From Mesaphorura yosii (taxonomy: Eukaryota; Arthropoda; Collembola; Poduromorpha; Tullbergiidae): 64,000 bases of DNA. The notes beneath the pieces were generated by a model that saw only the letters and a program-made list of their open reading frames with translations, ran no database searches and was not told the DNA's origin. The position numbers and the translations under genes are program-made. The DNA is taken from positions 94,589-158,588 of the forward strand of contig WIXG01000181.1 in the NCBI GenBank assembly GCA_009869945.1, read 5' to 3'. The stretch's first letter is position 1. Every line of letters begins with the position of its first letter. Below, one piece after another: positions 32,201-46,500 of this stretch.

Positions 32201-33352
32201 GCATCCCGCATCCCGCATCACACCGCATTGCTTAGTGAGCAGTTAAAATAAAAAGCGCAACTCATCATCCTGAACCTTGGCGTATGCATGCATGCTGCCA
32301 CGACTTGAAATTTTAAGACTTTACCCTTTTTCTCGAAGAAATTTTATGTACAGAGCTGGAATACTTTATCTCAGACCTTCCATATTGCATGTTGCAACTA
32401 TAGTACAAGAAATCAGTTCCGTCTTGCCGGTTTTGTTATCAAGTATAATGCAGGTTCGTATTCTGCTCGTACTCGCCCTTGGGCTTAAAATCCTAAATCT
32501 TTTCTTTCCATGCCTTAGTTCAGTTTGGCTTCTATTTCGAAGAAACGGAAACACGGCTGCCGTGCGAAGAAATAAACTTAATACTGTAACAATACGAACA
32601 GTACATGTGTATCAATGTACTTCCTTTCTACATAGTGACTTCATGCCTACACTCGGATTTCTACTAGCGTCAAGACAAATACAATACTCACTCCATACAA
32701 TCTTGCGAAAATACATACACGTCTCTGAGCCAAATCCTTTCGCATGCAAACTACGTTGTCTGGAAGAAGAAATTATTTTTAAGTATTGCTTTTCCCATCT
32801 AAAATGGAAATATTGTAGTCTGGAATGAGAACATGCTTCTGGGCAGATTTTGAATGAGTAGAAAAACAGAAAACATAATCTTTTTTACATCATATAAGCA
32901 CCTGCGTTGAATAAGTTATGAATAAATTCAAATATGGTGCACCATCGGCATTGCATCAAGAAAGTTTCCACGACCTATTTTTGAGCAGATGAGATATTGT
33001 ATAATGAGTCGAACTTGCTATGGATTCGTATTACGTGTTGCAGAAACGTTCAAAACAAAAATGCATTGAATGGTGAAGGCAACCGCTAAAAGCAAGCCAA
33101 AATCTCCTAACGTCAATCATCGTCCCGATATTAAATCAAACCCAATTCTGAGCTAATGCAACTCGAAGCCCGAAATCCTCACTTTGATAACAAAACAAAA
33201 AATATCACTTTTATGTGCACGGGACTGAAAAAGGTAGGGAGATAAAAGGTTTTAGGTTGTCAAGTTATTTGTTTGTGACTCTCAAACGAAATAAATGCGA
33301 CGAGCGTAAACACCGAAATCTACAAAGAAAACAAACCAAACGACGGATTGCA
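32201..33352. other. Gene-poor region, nothing firmly supported
   Basis: Contains one frame of about 180 codons on the plus strand (32277-32828) that shows no coding character, plus AT-rich spacer. Confidence 0.4.
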
Positions 33353-33889
33353 TCATTGCACAATAGTTACAGCGTGAGTTTGCAAATTCTGAACAGGTGC
33401 AAGGACGGCCTTGGGAAGAATTTGTGAATTGCCGGGCACATTTACTGAAATCAATTCAAGCTGGATTGGTCCTGAAACTATTTGCTCAGAATCACTTGCA
33501 ATACAATAATTTTCTGACGTGAAAATTTCGATGCAATTCGAAGATGATGCTAGTTGCACTTGTGCAGGCGCTGCTGACGGCTGAACGCTAGTACTTGGAA
33601 GTTGAGCAGTGATTGGAACCAACTGAACGTATTCAGAGGCCTGCTCTGAAGCTGCAACACACGGATTGTTTGCAGTAATTATTTTGTTGTATTGCCGAAT
33701 TTGCTCAAGCTGCACTTCAGTCCTACAATGCAAATCAGAGAAGTGAGCTGGGATTGGAATTGTGTATTCCTGTGCGCTTCGATCTGATTGAAATTCACCT
33801 TCATTTACGTAGTCATTGTTGGCATCGGTCACTGGAATCGCGATAAGGTAGTACTTATGTATATACGAAAGAGCGTAATTGCCAGACAT
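33353..33889 (-). CDS. Hypothetical protein, intact 178-aa single-exon ORF
   Basis: An uninterrupted ATG-to-TGA frame of 178 codons in an otherwise gene-free region. The start has A at -3 (AAAATG). The protein has no signal peptide or membrane segment. Composition is unlike random AT-rich translation: the N-terminal half has Tyr/Asp/Asn (YALSYIHKYYLIAIPVTDAN), the middle is Ser/Ala/Gln/Pro/Val-rich (about residues 90-125), and the C-terminal half has repeated hydrophobic-plus-Gln patterns ending HAVTIVQ. Only a few cysteines are present. I do not recognise a family. It could be a lineage-specific gene, a retrocopy, a remnant of a mobile element, or a long chance ORF. No AATAAA lies close behind it on the minus strand, which weighs against a simple short transcript. 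Confidence 0.4.
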   Translation of the reverse strand: MSGNYALSYIHKYYLIAIPVTDANNDYVNEGEFQSDRSAQEYTIPIPAHFSDLHCRTEVQLEQIRQYNKIITANNPCVAASEQASEYVQLVPITAQLPSTSVQPSAAPAQVQLASSSNCIEIFTSENYCIASDSEQIVSGPIQLELISVNVPGNSQILPKAVLAPVQNLQTHAVTIVQ

Positions 33890-36800
33890 TTTTTATCAAG
33901 TGAAAAAGTAAAGGCTTAGGGAACAAGGAATTTATTGCCGTCTCGTGTTCCTAATTTATGGTACACGAAATGAATTTTTCTTTACGCCATGCCAAATGTG
34001 ATATGTTTAAATGAAGCGTGTCCAGTAAACCCCAAGTCCAAGTCCCCTGCTCGCCTCAATTGAGCATACTTTGAAGATTTTAATTGCCCGGCTGGATACT
34101 TTTGTTCCTAATCTCGTTCTTCCTTTACTGCCTTGTAAATACAATACAATGGCAATGGTAGCAACGTTTTGTAGGCACTTTGTCAATTCTGGTATGCAGG
34201 CAGGCAGGCAGGCATCGGGCTCTCATGTCCCCAAAGAATGTGTTTTCTCTCCGTCGTCTTTTGTTGTTCAGTGCCCCGTGCCGCTACGCTTGGCTGATCT
34301 CAAGTAAAAGTGCGCTGTCTCTCACGAAAATCTTGAAAAATTGAAAGCTTACTTTACAGGGAAGTGAACGGGCACTGAGTACTGAACAAATCCTCGGACC
34401 AGCAGTAGCTAGCTCCCTTTTAACATGATGATGCATTGTGTGCACAAGGGCAAACATTTGAACCGAGACTGAAGTCTTCTTCGTTCTTCCTTTCCAGAGA
34501 ATTATTTTTATTATGTTTACTTATGCATTCACATATTGTCCTCCTTCAAAACAACCCAAATTGGGTTGGCCTGCCCAAGAACCGACCGACCCGTGACACG
34601 GAACGCTTTTTCTGAACACGAGCACATACTCGTGCTTTGAAATAGTTCTGAAGTGTGTAAATGGCGTGACCCCGTGCGCGTGTCGCGTACCTTCCGAAGC
34701 ACCTTTTGGGTTCAAAATATCGGGTTCTTAAAATAGAGCATCTTGAACAAATGTGAAAGTGCGATGAGAAAGAAAAATACTGCGTGTTTTGAGTCCGAGA
34801 TGCGACTTCTTCAAAAACTTCAAAAATTCAAAAGATTGTGTTCGATTGTTTCTTGCCAGAAACAAAGCATATGGTGCTGGACTTTCGATGGACGCTCTTT
34901 TACTTGTTGAGTGGTGAAACTTCAAGACATTCAAGACCACATGGCCTTTGAACATCTCTCTAAAACAATAAAAGTATTCACTATTCATCGTTGTATTTAC
35001 CACGCACTTCTCATACCTTTATTTTACTTTCAGAGGTCTTGGAGCTACAAAAGTACCTCTACTCTAAGTTCAATATTTTAAACTTGCGATTCACGATTGC
35101 AGTGATCAGAATGGGAAAATTAGCACGCTATTTGGCACGAAACAAACAATAGGCGTCTCAGACTGGAATCATGCTCCTTTCAAGCCACACGCGCACTCGC
35201 TGACAAGGAAAATCACATTTCTTGTGCTCGACATGCGAAATTTATTGTAAAATGAAGACGCCTGTACTGCTTTGCAACTTCTTACCACAAACTGAGACTA
35301 GGCGCGCAAAACAATCTGGAGATGCGGGTTTTCAGGAGTTCATTTCCAACAAAATTTTAGCCTGAAACTTTCCTCTTTCCTCAGCTCTTTGCAATACCAC
35401 GCAATACATGTGAACAGACACACGAAGAAAGATTCCACCGTATGAGGTTGGGTATGAGAGTATGAGTTGAGCTTGTTCCTGAAATTCACTTGTGTGCAAA
35501 ACGAGCAAGCAGCCGCTACCACACACTACTGGGTGGAGAGTATTATGGCAAAACTGGCAAGGGTTTATGTTGGTCGGTCCGTATTATTACGTAAAGAGAA
35601 GAACCGACCGATTTCTCCCCGTGCGTTTTTGCCTTGTGAGTCAAGCTCAAGTCGTTCAGACCAAGTCAGTCGGTTTCTGTTCATGAACGTGGAAGGAGAT
35701 ACAGCCGGATTACGTCCTGTCCTTGCATCTTGCATCTCAAAGTTTTAATAAGCGAACGACAGCATCATAACAATAACTTGCATCACTGCATGCATAATCT
35801 GCGAACAGTGAACAATCGTGCACAGCTCATTCGCCATTAATAATTCCATTTCTACTTCGTTCCATCCACAGAAAGCGGAATTGCTGCAGGCCAAGTGCAG
35901 TGTGAAGTTTGTGAGAAAGAGCGGAGAAAGTTCAACGATCCATTATTTACATAAACTTGAATTGTGACTCGTGAGCGCCGGACGTCATTGTAATTGCTCT
36001 CAATTCCATTACTCATTTAACAAATGAACATTAATCTTGCATTCTACTCTCGAATCAAGAGCAAGTAACTAGTCAGCACGGAAGGCTCTTTAGTTAATCA
36101 ATTTACTCAGTCGCTCACTGGTCGTTAGAACCCGTCCTGTAAAGCGGCATTCCGTGGATTTTTTCCATTCTCATGCCGAAATTCTCACGCTACTCTCACC
36201 CGTCACCGTCGAGTTACACGCTAAGCCTGAAAGTGATTATTTCATTATTCAAATCAATTTACTTGATTTGCTCGGTGCGAAGCGTGTAAAATGTAAATTA
36301 AGCGCTGCTAAGAACAAAAGAACCTGATGAATTATTGTGAATTTACGCATAACAGCCTGGCTTTCACTTGCCCGGTGAAAGCGTGACACATGAAATCGTG
36401 AATGTGAATGGTGATCACATCAACTCAACGGTGGAATTCATGGCATAGCACATAATTCCTCATTTTAATGTCAATAGTGCACGCAACGCATCAAAGCAAG
36501 CAACCCACTGCCCTGCAAGTGACTGGTCAAAGACTGTCTTGAAGTGTTCACGCGCACGTGAACAGTGAGCCCATTTGCTGGAATATTAATGCTGCACTTT
36601 AGTTTTGTGAAGAATGCAATTTAATTAGTGCTGGTTCTGTATCAGTGAGTGAATTACTGAAATCAAACTGAACGTCCAAGTAGACAAACCTGTTTCGAGA
36701 CAGACGCTAGGATTAATGTGTGGATTTACATTTTCCTAACTGACATTCGAGTTCAAGCCAAGTTATCGTCAATCTCAGGCCAAGTTTCTTTGCTCAAGGA

Positions 36801-37346
36801 TCCAGCTGCTACAGAAGAAAGTTTACAATTCCAAAGTTCAACGCGAAAATTTGGTCTTGGATTCTTGTTCTAAAATTCGGATGATAACCGACATTAATCG
36901 GTCTCGTTGAAGAAATTGACTAACGACAACGACGAACTAAGTAACTGTTTGTTGTACTTCATTCATTATTCAGCTCCTCCACGTGTTCGTATTCCGGCAT
37001 CTGGGGTCACCAGTCTCTGTCGTTTGTTTAGCAATTACTGTCCCGGTCTAGTTAAAGTTTGGCAGTTTGAGCACCGACCTCGTGTATCTGAATGTAGCGT
37101 TATACTGTATCAAAAGATACGACTTGGAAGGATAAGAAACAACACGAGGCCAAAGTGCGTAATCAAATTGATTTGACTTCGGGAAAATTTGCAAAAACTG
37201 GGCAAAGAGTGTTTAGAACTTGGACTGGGAAGGACTTGACAGTTGAAACTTTAAATTCTGTGAAATCTCCAGATTTGATTAGTGAGGAACGTGCATTTAC
37301 AGAAAGACTGTGACGCGTGTGACGCGAATCCAAGATATTTGCCAAG
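33890..37346. other. Gene-poor region upstream of the signal-peptide exon
   Basis: No gene is supported. It includes a short CAGG run at about 34197-34216. The last 1-2 kb may contain the promoter and untranslated leader of the gene that begins near 37347. Confidence 0.4.
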
Positions 37347-37572
37347 ATGAGACAAAACAACCTGGATTACTCCACTTATTGTTACCAACCGCGTGCGCAC
37401 CCGGAACGCATTAATCACGGTGCGTTTAGTGTTTATCCTACCAATAATGCTCAGAACAGACACAAACGTAATCTCCACCGTCTTCCACCGCCATTACTCT
37501 TGCTCCCAAATATGAACTCTATCAGAAGCATGCAGTGGATCTTCCTCGTCATCCTGCTCGTCAACAGCGGTG
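37347..37572 (+). CDS. Probable first coding exon of a secreted or membrane protein (partial gene)
   Basis: From ATG 37347 (CAAGATG) the frame is open for 75 codons up to a donor site GGTG/GTAAGC at 37572/37573. The last 20 residues are a signal-peptide-like segment: a second methionine (37512) begins MNSIRSMQWIFLVILLVNSGG with a strong hydrophobic core ending in small residues right at the splice site, phase 1. This layout (leader exon ending at the signal peptide, phase-1 donor, very long first intron) is typical of arthropod neuronal adhesion proteins with Ig domains, but no Ig domain is visible in the window, so the family is not claimed. The true start could be 37347 or 37512. If it is real, the rest of the window lies in its intron. 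Confidence 0.45.
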
Positions 37573-40500
37573 GTAAGCGAAAATTTATTTTATTGCGGTG
37601 TGGTGCGATGATTCAATTAGGTTGCACTGCAGATCTTAATCATGGTCATGGTTATGAGCATTCTAATCGCTATTCATGAACGTTGCCCAAGTTCGGAGAT
37701 GCCATTTTCAGTTCATTTGCATGTGAGGATGCAGTTATGTTGTGTTTACTGCTTATCGTATGATAAATTGATAAAGTGTGTTGACAGTCGGAACAACCCT
37801 TTTCCTATCATACGCCGTGCACATATGTGATAATTTAATAAATTGCTATTTGGTTGAAATGGGATGACTATGAGAATAGAGTGAGCATTCGTAGCTCGTG
37901 CCACGCTGGTTCCTAGCTCCTAGTCATACGCACACTTTATGTGTAATGCGTATCCTTTACCACACCATGGCAGACTTACATTAAGCTTAATAATTACGAT
38001 GGAATATATTATACATTTTTGACTTTTATTTCAACTTTGACAATTTAATGTATGTTATTGTGAATACAAATGGAACGGATGACAGATAAATAGAACACAG
38101 GCTCCACTGCTGCACTTTCCATAAAGAATACACGAGAGTCTGTTTTGTAAATATACCTATTTTTGGAGTTATTTTAGGAATTCGAGTGGCACACGCCGTG
38201 TCTTGTTGAATAATTAAAGTCAGAGACCCTTTAAATAGCTAACATCATAATTTACATGAAATTTTACATGTCCCGTGTAGCCATGTTTTCTTTTACCTTA
38301 AAAATGTTATTAGTTCATCATAAATTCACCGAGTTTTAGTTTCCTGGCCCAAAACATGGAACCTCACTCCCGTCCCGGTTGGCAGCGTAGTCGTAATGTA
38401 TGAGACCGAGATACGCTACATGCACTTGTAGTAGGTTAAGCATTCGCAGAGTGCAGAGACCGAGAGTGCGTGCGAAGGCATCCGTCTCCTGTTATGTGAC
38501 ATTTTATAATTAGATGCGAAGCGGGAGACGCATTATGTGCTGCAACCTAAAATAGCCTTTTTAGCCAAGAGTTTCTACTCCATGTCTACGAGTTAAAGAA
38601 CCAGCACGGCAGCAATCTGGGCGTCACGTAACAGAATGTCATACTAATACAAGCATAACCGAAATGGGTTGAAAATGTTCGCAGTCGTAAGTAAGTTTAG
38701 CGTTCCATTCAGTATCCGAGTACGCTCAATAGACTATAAGACTCGAAGTCGACGCGACGGTGTAGCTGGCTACGGCCTGTTTGGTGACATGAATTTTGCT
38801 ATCGTTTTACGAGATGGGCTTCTCGGTAGTCAAAGAGGTTAAAAACTCTTAAAATTAGGTGATTCAGAACGCAAAGTTTTAAAGATCGTACTTTGAAGGG
38901 TTTATGGCGGAACAGATGTGGATTATCAGAAATTCACATCAATCTCTTTTTTCAATTCCGTACACTTTTGCGCTGGCTTGGCGATTGATATATTTCCTAC
39001 TATAAAATTCATTCAGTCCCTACTTTTCCTGGTATCCGAACCCATTCCAAGAGGGTCACAGACGTTTTCGTACGTATAATATACTCTGCAATAATGTCAA
39101 ATGATGGTAGAAAAAGAGAGAAGGCGATACGATGCGTTACACGCACAATTGCACTGAGAAAACGTAACGTAACATTGCAATTTAAAGTTAAATGATTATG
39201 ATCTTTGACTCAATCACTCGGCATGAGTCGGATACAAAGAGCGGAAGTTTCTCCTTAGGTAATTACAGTAATAGGTACGCATCTGTTATTTGCCAGCAGA
39301 AGATACCCACGCACTTCACTTGAAAAAGCACGTCATTGCGTTTCAATTGTCTTCAGTTTCAGTCCGAGTAACGTTACGCGGGAGAGTTTCATTTATTTCC
39401 GGTCAAGAGTTTCTGAATAATGAGATGCCCACACTTCCTATTGGCTGTCGTTCTACCCAGCCACTTATCGTGGTTCAATAATGCAAATATTTCCAATAAT
39501 TTGTTGTGCGCATGACTTGTCTTGCCATGGAACAACAGAATACAGAATTCGAAGTATGCCACAGTGGGAAGGGCTGACTGACGACGAGACTGTCGCCGTT
39601 CTCAGAAGAAATGCTTTGTTTTCAAAATAAAATAGTATAAATATTTGATAGCTCGAAATGTCAGCCGTCCTTTGAAAGTCTGGTCATGCTGTTTATCTTA
39701 GCGACAAAATAACTAGCAACGATTTGTCGAGTCGAATCATAAAATAAACACAGTGACCTTTTCATTCTTTCAAATATTCTTACGAAATATTTTATAATTT
39801 CCCTTTCTCAGAAGGTTGCTGCCCTTTAGAGGCTCCCAGTATAGTGATAATATTGTCAAAATTCAATTTCAAAGAGGCTACTCGGCATTGCGCCATTACT
39901 AAGCTAAGCCTATGAAACTGTTAACAAGGCAATTGTAGCTGAAACAAAGCAGTCTGTAATTTTGTTAACTAGCCATTACGAATTTTTGCATACGGTTTGC
40001 TTTGATGTTGACAAGATAATCTGACATATGCGTTTCGAAGGTAAACCACTCATTTTACTTTCCCTTAAAAAATTCAGGTGTGACAGAATTGGCATTATGT
40101 GCAACCAGAAGCAATTTATTATAGCCTCAATATTTCAGCCAAACAGCCACAGCTTTGTTCCTAGTCTGCAGCTAATCTCTTGCTGGCAGGATAAAGTCAT
40201 CAACCCCAAAGCCCAAAGTTAACGAAGCCAAACTTTCTCGGTCGGCTTAGATCTCTGACCCACATCTAGCAATGGATGGGCTGGTAATATTAAACGAGAA
40301 TTATGGTTGATGAATCCCAAATAAGGTTTTGAATTTTGAACTAGCTAATAAGTAAACAAGCTGCACACGACACAACAACTTCGTATTCATAAATTCACGC
40401 ACCTAATGTAAATATACATATTTTATATGCTGTGCTCCTGGGCTGTGGTGGGAGTTTACTCCCGACTCCTGAGCACTTCTGAGGACCTGCCACGTACTAG

Positions 40501-43500
40501 CGCTAGCAGGAGCCAATCTTCTTTGATAAATGTTTTAAGTATGTTGTGAGACCACGCACCACGAGCGTGGTTATCTTCTTCCATTATCATTAGCTGCAGG
40601 CCACGCCAGACCAGCCTCACGTTCGGTCTCGCTTGAGAACTGTGGCTTGTCCTGTCGGTAACTTTCTCCAAGGCTTGCGTTCACTTTCACCACATTATGA
40701 TGCTGAGTATGTAAAAAAGAAATATGTATAATGCCAAGATTAGGTTAGTAATACAAATAGCATCAGATGAGCCTCCATGCACGTTTCCCCTACACGCCAT
40801 CGTGAATATCAAGCACGAAAATGCTAAATAGAACATAACAGTTAACGGAAGATCTTGTAAATTGTAAACTGATATTCCTGGCGACCTGTGAAATGAAAAT
40901 AGGAATGAGGATTTAATTGCATTATAAAGAATCAACGGTGGAGACCGGCCACCAATTTAGACTCCAGTAAAAAAAAAGATTAAGAACGACGATATAAATG
41001 AATAGACATGAATTGAATAAGAATTAAAATATGAACGACGGAAATAAGAAGAATCTTTCGACTTCCCAAGTATAGCAAGTATTGAGATCGTTGTTCCAGC
41101 ATCCCTGATGTGCTTTCACTCATGTACAGGCACAAGAACAGAACAGGCACGAGAAGAAGAGGATTTCTGCAAGATGCTAAAGTTCCGAGTTACGACATGA
41201 AGTCTCCTTGCGCCAAGAATGGCAGGTTATAAAGTCATTGTGAGAGGAAGGAAGGAAACCAATACAAAATAAAAATCGTAAATATCTTTTGAGTTCGCAG
41301 CCTACGCGGAAGATTACCCTTTATACTCTCTTTCCAAGTTTAGTCGCCTACTTCCAACCAAGAAAAAACTATCGTCGTCTCGTCGTCGAACAACCCACGT
41401 GTATGTGCAATAATAACACAACACAACAAGAACTTGACTTGAATACAAGTTGAAGAGTTTCTTAAACTTGACGACTTGACTTTTCCTTCTTTTCATTCCA
41501 CCCTCGGCTGATGACGGAAAAAAGTTTCCTTTTTACTTCAAAGCTCTTTTGTAACTTTTCTCGTTTCTCGGCTTCTTCTTTCTTGCATCAGAACAAAAAT
41601 GTCTTGCGAGAAGCGAAGAAAGGATAAACGAAGTAAGCTGAAAGACGCACTTGTAATCGTCTTCGTGGCCAGTGTGGGCTCCCCGAATTGAGTTGTTTAG
41701 AATTTTCCGCGAAATTTGCTAGGCTGATTCCACCCGTATGTGGGTCGATTCGTGCGCGTAGCCCTTCCATGATGAGTATTATAGGGTCCAAGTACGATGC
41801 GTAATCCTGTCTAGGGTGTTGTTGCATGCAAACATGATTTTTCAAGCATTTGATTCAGCAAGAGAGAAAGCCCTGACGAATGACCCGAATGAAATATGTA
41901 CTGGCTCATGTTCTCTGTGCGTGATTTTGTGTCAGGACAGGACTAAGGCCCGGCAGCATCCACAGAATACTTATCAGAGTCCAGAGGATTAGAGTACAGA
42001 GTACTACAAAGCAACGTTATTCGCTCTGGTGCGGAAGCTTTTTTAGTGTGCCATGCCTGCATCCTATTTTGCATAGCCGTTTTATGCCAGCGTCAACTAC
42101 AAGCAATGTTGAACTGAACTGCGTTGAGTTTGAAGAGGCAACACCATTTTACTCTTGGTGCGTTCATGTTCACATATCGCAAATTCCAGTCACGGAGCCT
42201 TCAACGAGTTCTTTTATGCTTTCTCCCTTCTTTTATCGTTCTTCTTCGGGTCAGGCGCCCAGTACATATTTGTAGATTGCAGACTTCTGCTGCAAATCTT
42301 CGAGACAATAAAATTGCACATGTGGAAAATTAAGCGGAAAAGACTAGCAGGTAACGAATTGAAAGTCGAAGAAAAAAGCCGCACGAACCAATCAGCTGCC
42401 GACTTTCCTGAGAAGTCCTTTCCTGTTTTAAATTATGTTATCATAGCCATAGCCTGACCTCCGAACGTATAGTCCGTAGCCACGTATAGCAGGGTGACAT
42501 TATTCGCACTATACGAACCCATCTCAACTTTTGACATATTTTGATCGCTCAATCATATCTTGCGAGACTTCTTGTACGGCACGGCTTTTTGTGTTCGGTA
42601 TTCGGTGGTATGATATCTATTTTAAGTATTGGCGACGTAAAACTGTCGTCAGAGTAAACATTGCCCACACACACATTTGTATCGTGCTAGCATGCAAAGT
42701 TTAACTTTGTTAACTGAGAATTCCATAATCTCAATCAAAGTGCCGAAATGTCCTTGACCAAACGTCCGAGGCACGGGCTTGAACGATTGTGCTCCCAAAT
42801 TAAATCATACGGCACAAATACGTTGTCGTAAAAGCGGGTAAGAAATCGTGCACCCGAATCGACGGGCGAACGCGAAGGTCAAAAGTTAACTTTCTGATTG
42901 CAGACACGTACACTTGCTCTTATAACTTTTGTACGTCATTTCGCGTAGATTGCATTTTTTATTTTAATGCCTCAGTCAGTCACGATAGTTTTGACGCAAG
43001 TTGTGCTTATCGACTTGTCTACTTCATCTTAGTTGGGCCGACCTTAATATGACTGACCGATTTAATACTTTATTAGCTGATGAATTTGGATTTGACAGTT
43101 TTCAGGGTGGCAACAAGGTTTACTTGAGAAAGTACAATGGCATGGGCGTTCCTCATTTCTTGAGCAAGAAAGTATACAGCCGAGTACTGGCGCAGGGCCG
43201 GGCACGGAAAGAACTTCACAAATTCACAATGCACGAGGCACGAACAAGACCTAATGAATTTATAAAGAACAAGAAACATTTGTGCCGGGCATACGCTATA
43301 TACTAATTTTTATCTAATCAATTCTACTGAGCGCGTGTGTCATTAGCAAGAATTTTGTGCGCTGCTGAGTTTATTATGGGATTAAATTACAGGTTAGTGA
43401 GGCAGCAGTCACCAGTCACGTATGAAAACCATTCAGGCATGAACCTCAAGAACTCACACGTTACACACGGCTCAGCTGAGGCGCTGAATTCTTTATACAT

Positions 43501-46500
43501 ATTATAATAATATGTATTATGGTGCTAATAATAATGGAACCCTAATAATAATAATAGTAACATGAATGAGTGACTGTGAGTTGACGAATATTGAATGTTG
43601 TTCTCCTTTCCAAGCGACCGACCGACCAACTTTCTCTTTTATTGTTATTATTATTGTAGCTCGGTGGTTGAAAACCTTTGACCCTTCTTGCCACGCTACA
43701 TTCTTCTTACTTCGGGTGCCAGGTTCATGCTTGCAGACTGTTGACATGACGCATTTTTTCGACTTTTATAAAATGCTGATCTCGCGTGATTTTTATATTT
43801 ACTGAGCTCGCAATATACGTTTATTCTGTTCACACAGCACAGCACAGCGCAGCAAAGCGCAAGCTCTGCTTGTTTCTCGTTATTGTGTTCGTTTCAAATA
43901 TGTGCAGACGCACAGTAAAAATTTTAAGGCCTTCTCACACGAAATGTCTTCTAATATAATGCAATAAATACATAATGGAAGTTGTGTACCCAGCCCGACT
44001 TGTCCAGGCTTGTTGAGGATACGGCTGGGCATGGGAGCATAGCATGGAGTTCGAAGAAAAGAGACGAAAGTAAATAATAGGTAGTTAAATGAGTTTTGAC
44101 ATCCAAAGAAAGGAACCTCAGCTTAAACACAGCTTGCTACTCAATTTCTTTACCACATGCGCCATACTACGCTATACAAGCTATTCTGCCCGTAGTCTGG
44201 AATTAAAAGGGTTGTACGTGAAAAATTCTTGACCAAGCAAAACCTGTATTAGAGAAATCTAATTTTTCTAAAACTCAAAGAACTTATCATCGTGATCAGC
44301 CATTGCATCATGTGCCATGTACGGCTATAAATACACGCAAAACAGAAATATGTGGGGAAAGAGATCAGACTGAAGATAAAACTGAGTGGGCAGAGAAGGG
44401 AAAGATTTAGGCTATTTTTACTTTCTCTCAACTTGCTTGGTGAGCATTCATTTGTCCGCATGCGCTTTACGTGAGGCAGTAAATAGGAATACTGACAAAA
44501 TGTATTGCATAATTTATCCACATGAACCAAGCATCATTTCACACCAAAGCGGACGATTATCACCACATGTATGACAAATCGCGACATATTGCTCTTGAAT
44601 GCATACTTTTGCACGCAGAAAAGTCAAAGTCGATATCTTTGGCTTTTGCCTTATGATTTATTGCTTTCTGGCTGAAAGAAATAAGAACATTGACTTCAAA
44701 TACATTTTTGCATAGGATGAAAGGCACAAGAGGCGGGTTTCTGCCACAGATTTTGTATTTACGTACACAACCGTACACAATTCCTGTTCATAATTTATAC
44801 ATTTCGCATTTCATTGCATTATTTATTATTCAGGAGAAAGTATTAATTATGGTGGTCTGCGGGCGCAGGCAGAGAATGCAAAGAATGCTATTGTTTATGT
44901 TGTTGCATTTTCTACCTGAACGATTCTTCTCAAGCCACATCTTTCCAAGCTCCATTTCGTATTTACATTTTTATTTTTGTTCAGCATAAAGATCTTCCTT
45001 TCCATCTCATTACCTGTTTGTTAACGGTTATGCGCTTCGTTCTTTGCATTTCTCTCCTGTATCTAGCTGTAAATCTTCAAATGTACTCGCCCATACGTGC
45101 GGGTTCCAATTTTCGAGACAAAGAAGAGTTTTTCCCGAGAACACAATAAACCAGAGTTGAGCTCACGCACCGCACCCGCACTCTGCGTTACGCATTTGGT
45201 TGACTTTGGCTCCAGAGGATAATGGCTTGGTGGTAAGCGTTTTCTATTATTCTTGTGCGATGCCCGTTCAGGAGCAGCAGCCACATGAGTGGTTTGGTTT
45301 TACAGTGAGCAAGAACAAAAACAATTTCTGATTGCTTTGAAGTAACAGCCAGTGAGCGCACATCATGGCACTCCTTTTCTTTTATGGTTTTCGCTTGCTG
45401 TTGAACAAAAGCGAAATTGAGATTTATTCTATTTATTGCTTCATTACACATCTTTCAATAAAGTGGAAGAAGCTCTTTGTTGCTTATGCGAAACCAAACA
45501 CTGGTAAAACCAGTGGCAAATGGCAGGATGAAGCTACCAGCATAAGAAAAGGCACATTTGCGAAAATATTTCCTATTACGCAGCGCAAGCACGCCAGAAC
45601 CAACACAAGGAAGTGGTAAATGTCGGATTCGGTAAAATATGAGAATGCATCATTTCTCTCATATTCTCCTCGATGTTGTTTTCCTACCACCGAAAACCAA
45701 CAAGTTAATAAGTGCATTTTAGCAGCAGCAGAAGCACTGAGAGAATGAAATGTGCGCTGAGCACTCTTACTTTGTTTTGGCAATATGACAAAAACATTTT
45801 ATATTTTCTTTCGGCTGCTGCCGCTGAAACTGCCTAATGGCTCAGAGCACAAGTACGAGGCGATTGAAGAGACAAATTTTTTCCATCTTGTCCTTTATTT
45901 CTATTTTTTGCACTCAAAGTGGAGAGAAAGGAGTAAAAGTTAAATTAAAAACATGTAACCAGGCACGCACCGCACAGGCAGCGAGCGTGGCAGAGCAGCA
46001 GGAAGTGGAAGGCTTCATTTGATCTGTAATACAGATAAATTCACAACTTACACAATAAATGGCAGCAACAGCACGAAGAAAATAAGAAAAGATAAAAAGG
46101 CCAACCAAGTTTATGGCAGATCACATTATACAATAATTGAATTTGGCAGAGAAAGAAAAATGGTGGCTTTTCTCGTGAATTAACTTTGCCTGGGCTGAGC
46201 GCACTTATTACATGCCTTTTAGTCAAAATTTCTTTGTGTCATCGTCCACGAAGGCGTGGGCTGTCTGTTCCGTTGTCGTTGCAATAAATAGGGAGAGGCT
46301 CTGCAGCAAATGGTGAAACCTAAAACCAATTCCTATTACCGTAGTGTACGGCTTTTGGTTCCCGTTCCAGGAAATGACCCTGGTTGATGCCTTGTAATCG
46401 TGTGTAATCATGACAGTAGTCTTTTAGTCCTCTTTCGATCAAGATAATGCCAACCCGAGCCATGCCAAGCCAAAGAAAATGCCAATGCCCTTGCCTTGCG

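Noticed and set aside
32277-32828. Plus-strand frame of about 180 codons
   Set aside because: It lacks an ATG at its start, has random-looking composition and no splice or poly(A) support; probably chance.
34197-34216. CAGG microsatellite; a similar run also near 53215
   Set aside because: Ordinary simple repeats of four or five units.
38750-38850. Pol III A-box-like GTGTAGCTGGC
   Set aside because: No B box follows at the expected distance.
40448-40571. Small hairpins GGGAGT/ACTCCC and CCACG/CGTGG
   Set aside because: Stems of 5-6 bp are too short to be meaningful without conservation.
43001-43306. Plus-strand frame of about 100 codons as a second exon of the 37.35-kb gene
   Set aside because: It shows no Ig or other ectodomain pattern and ends at a stop rather than a donor.
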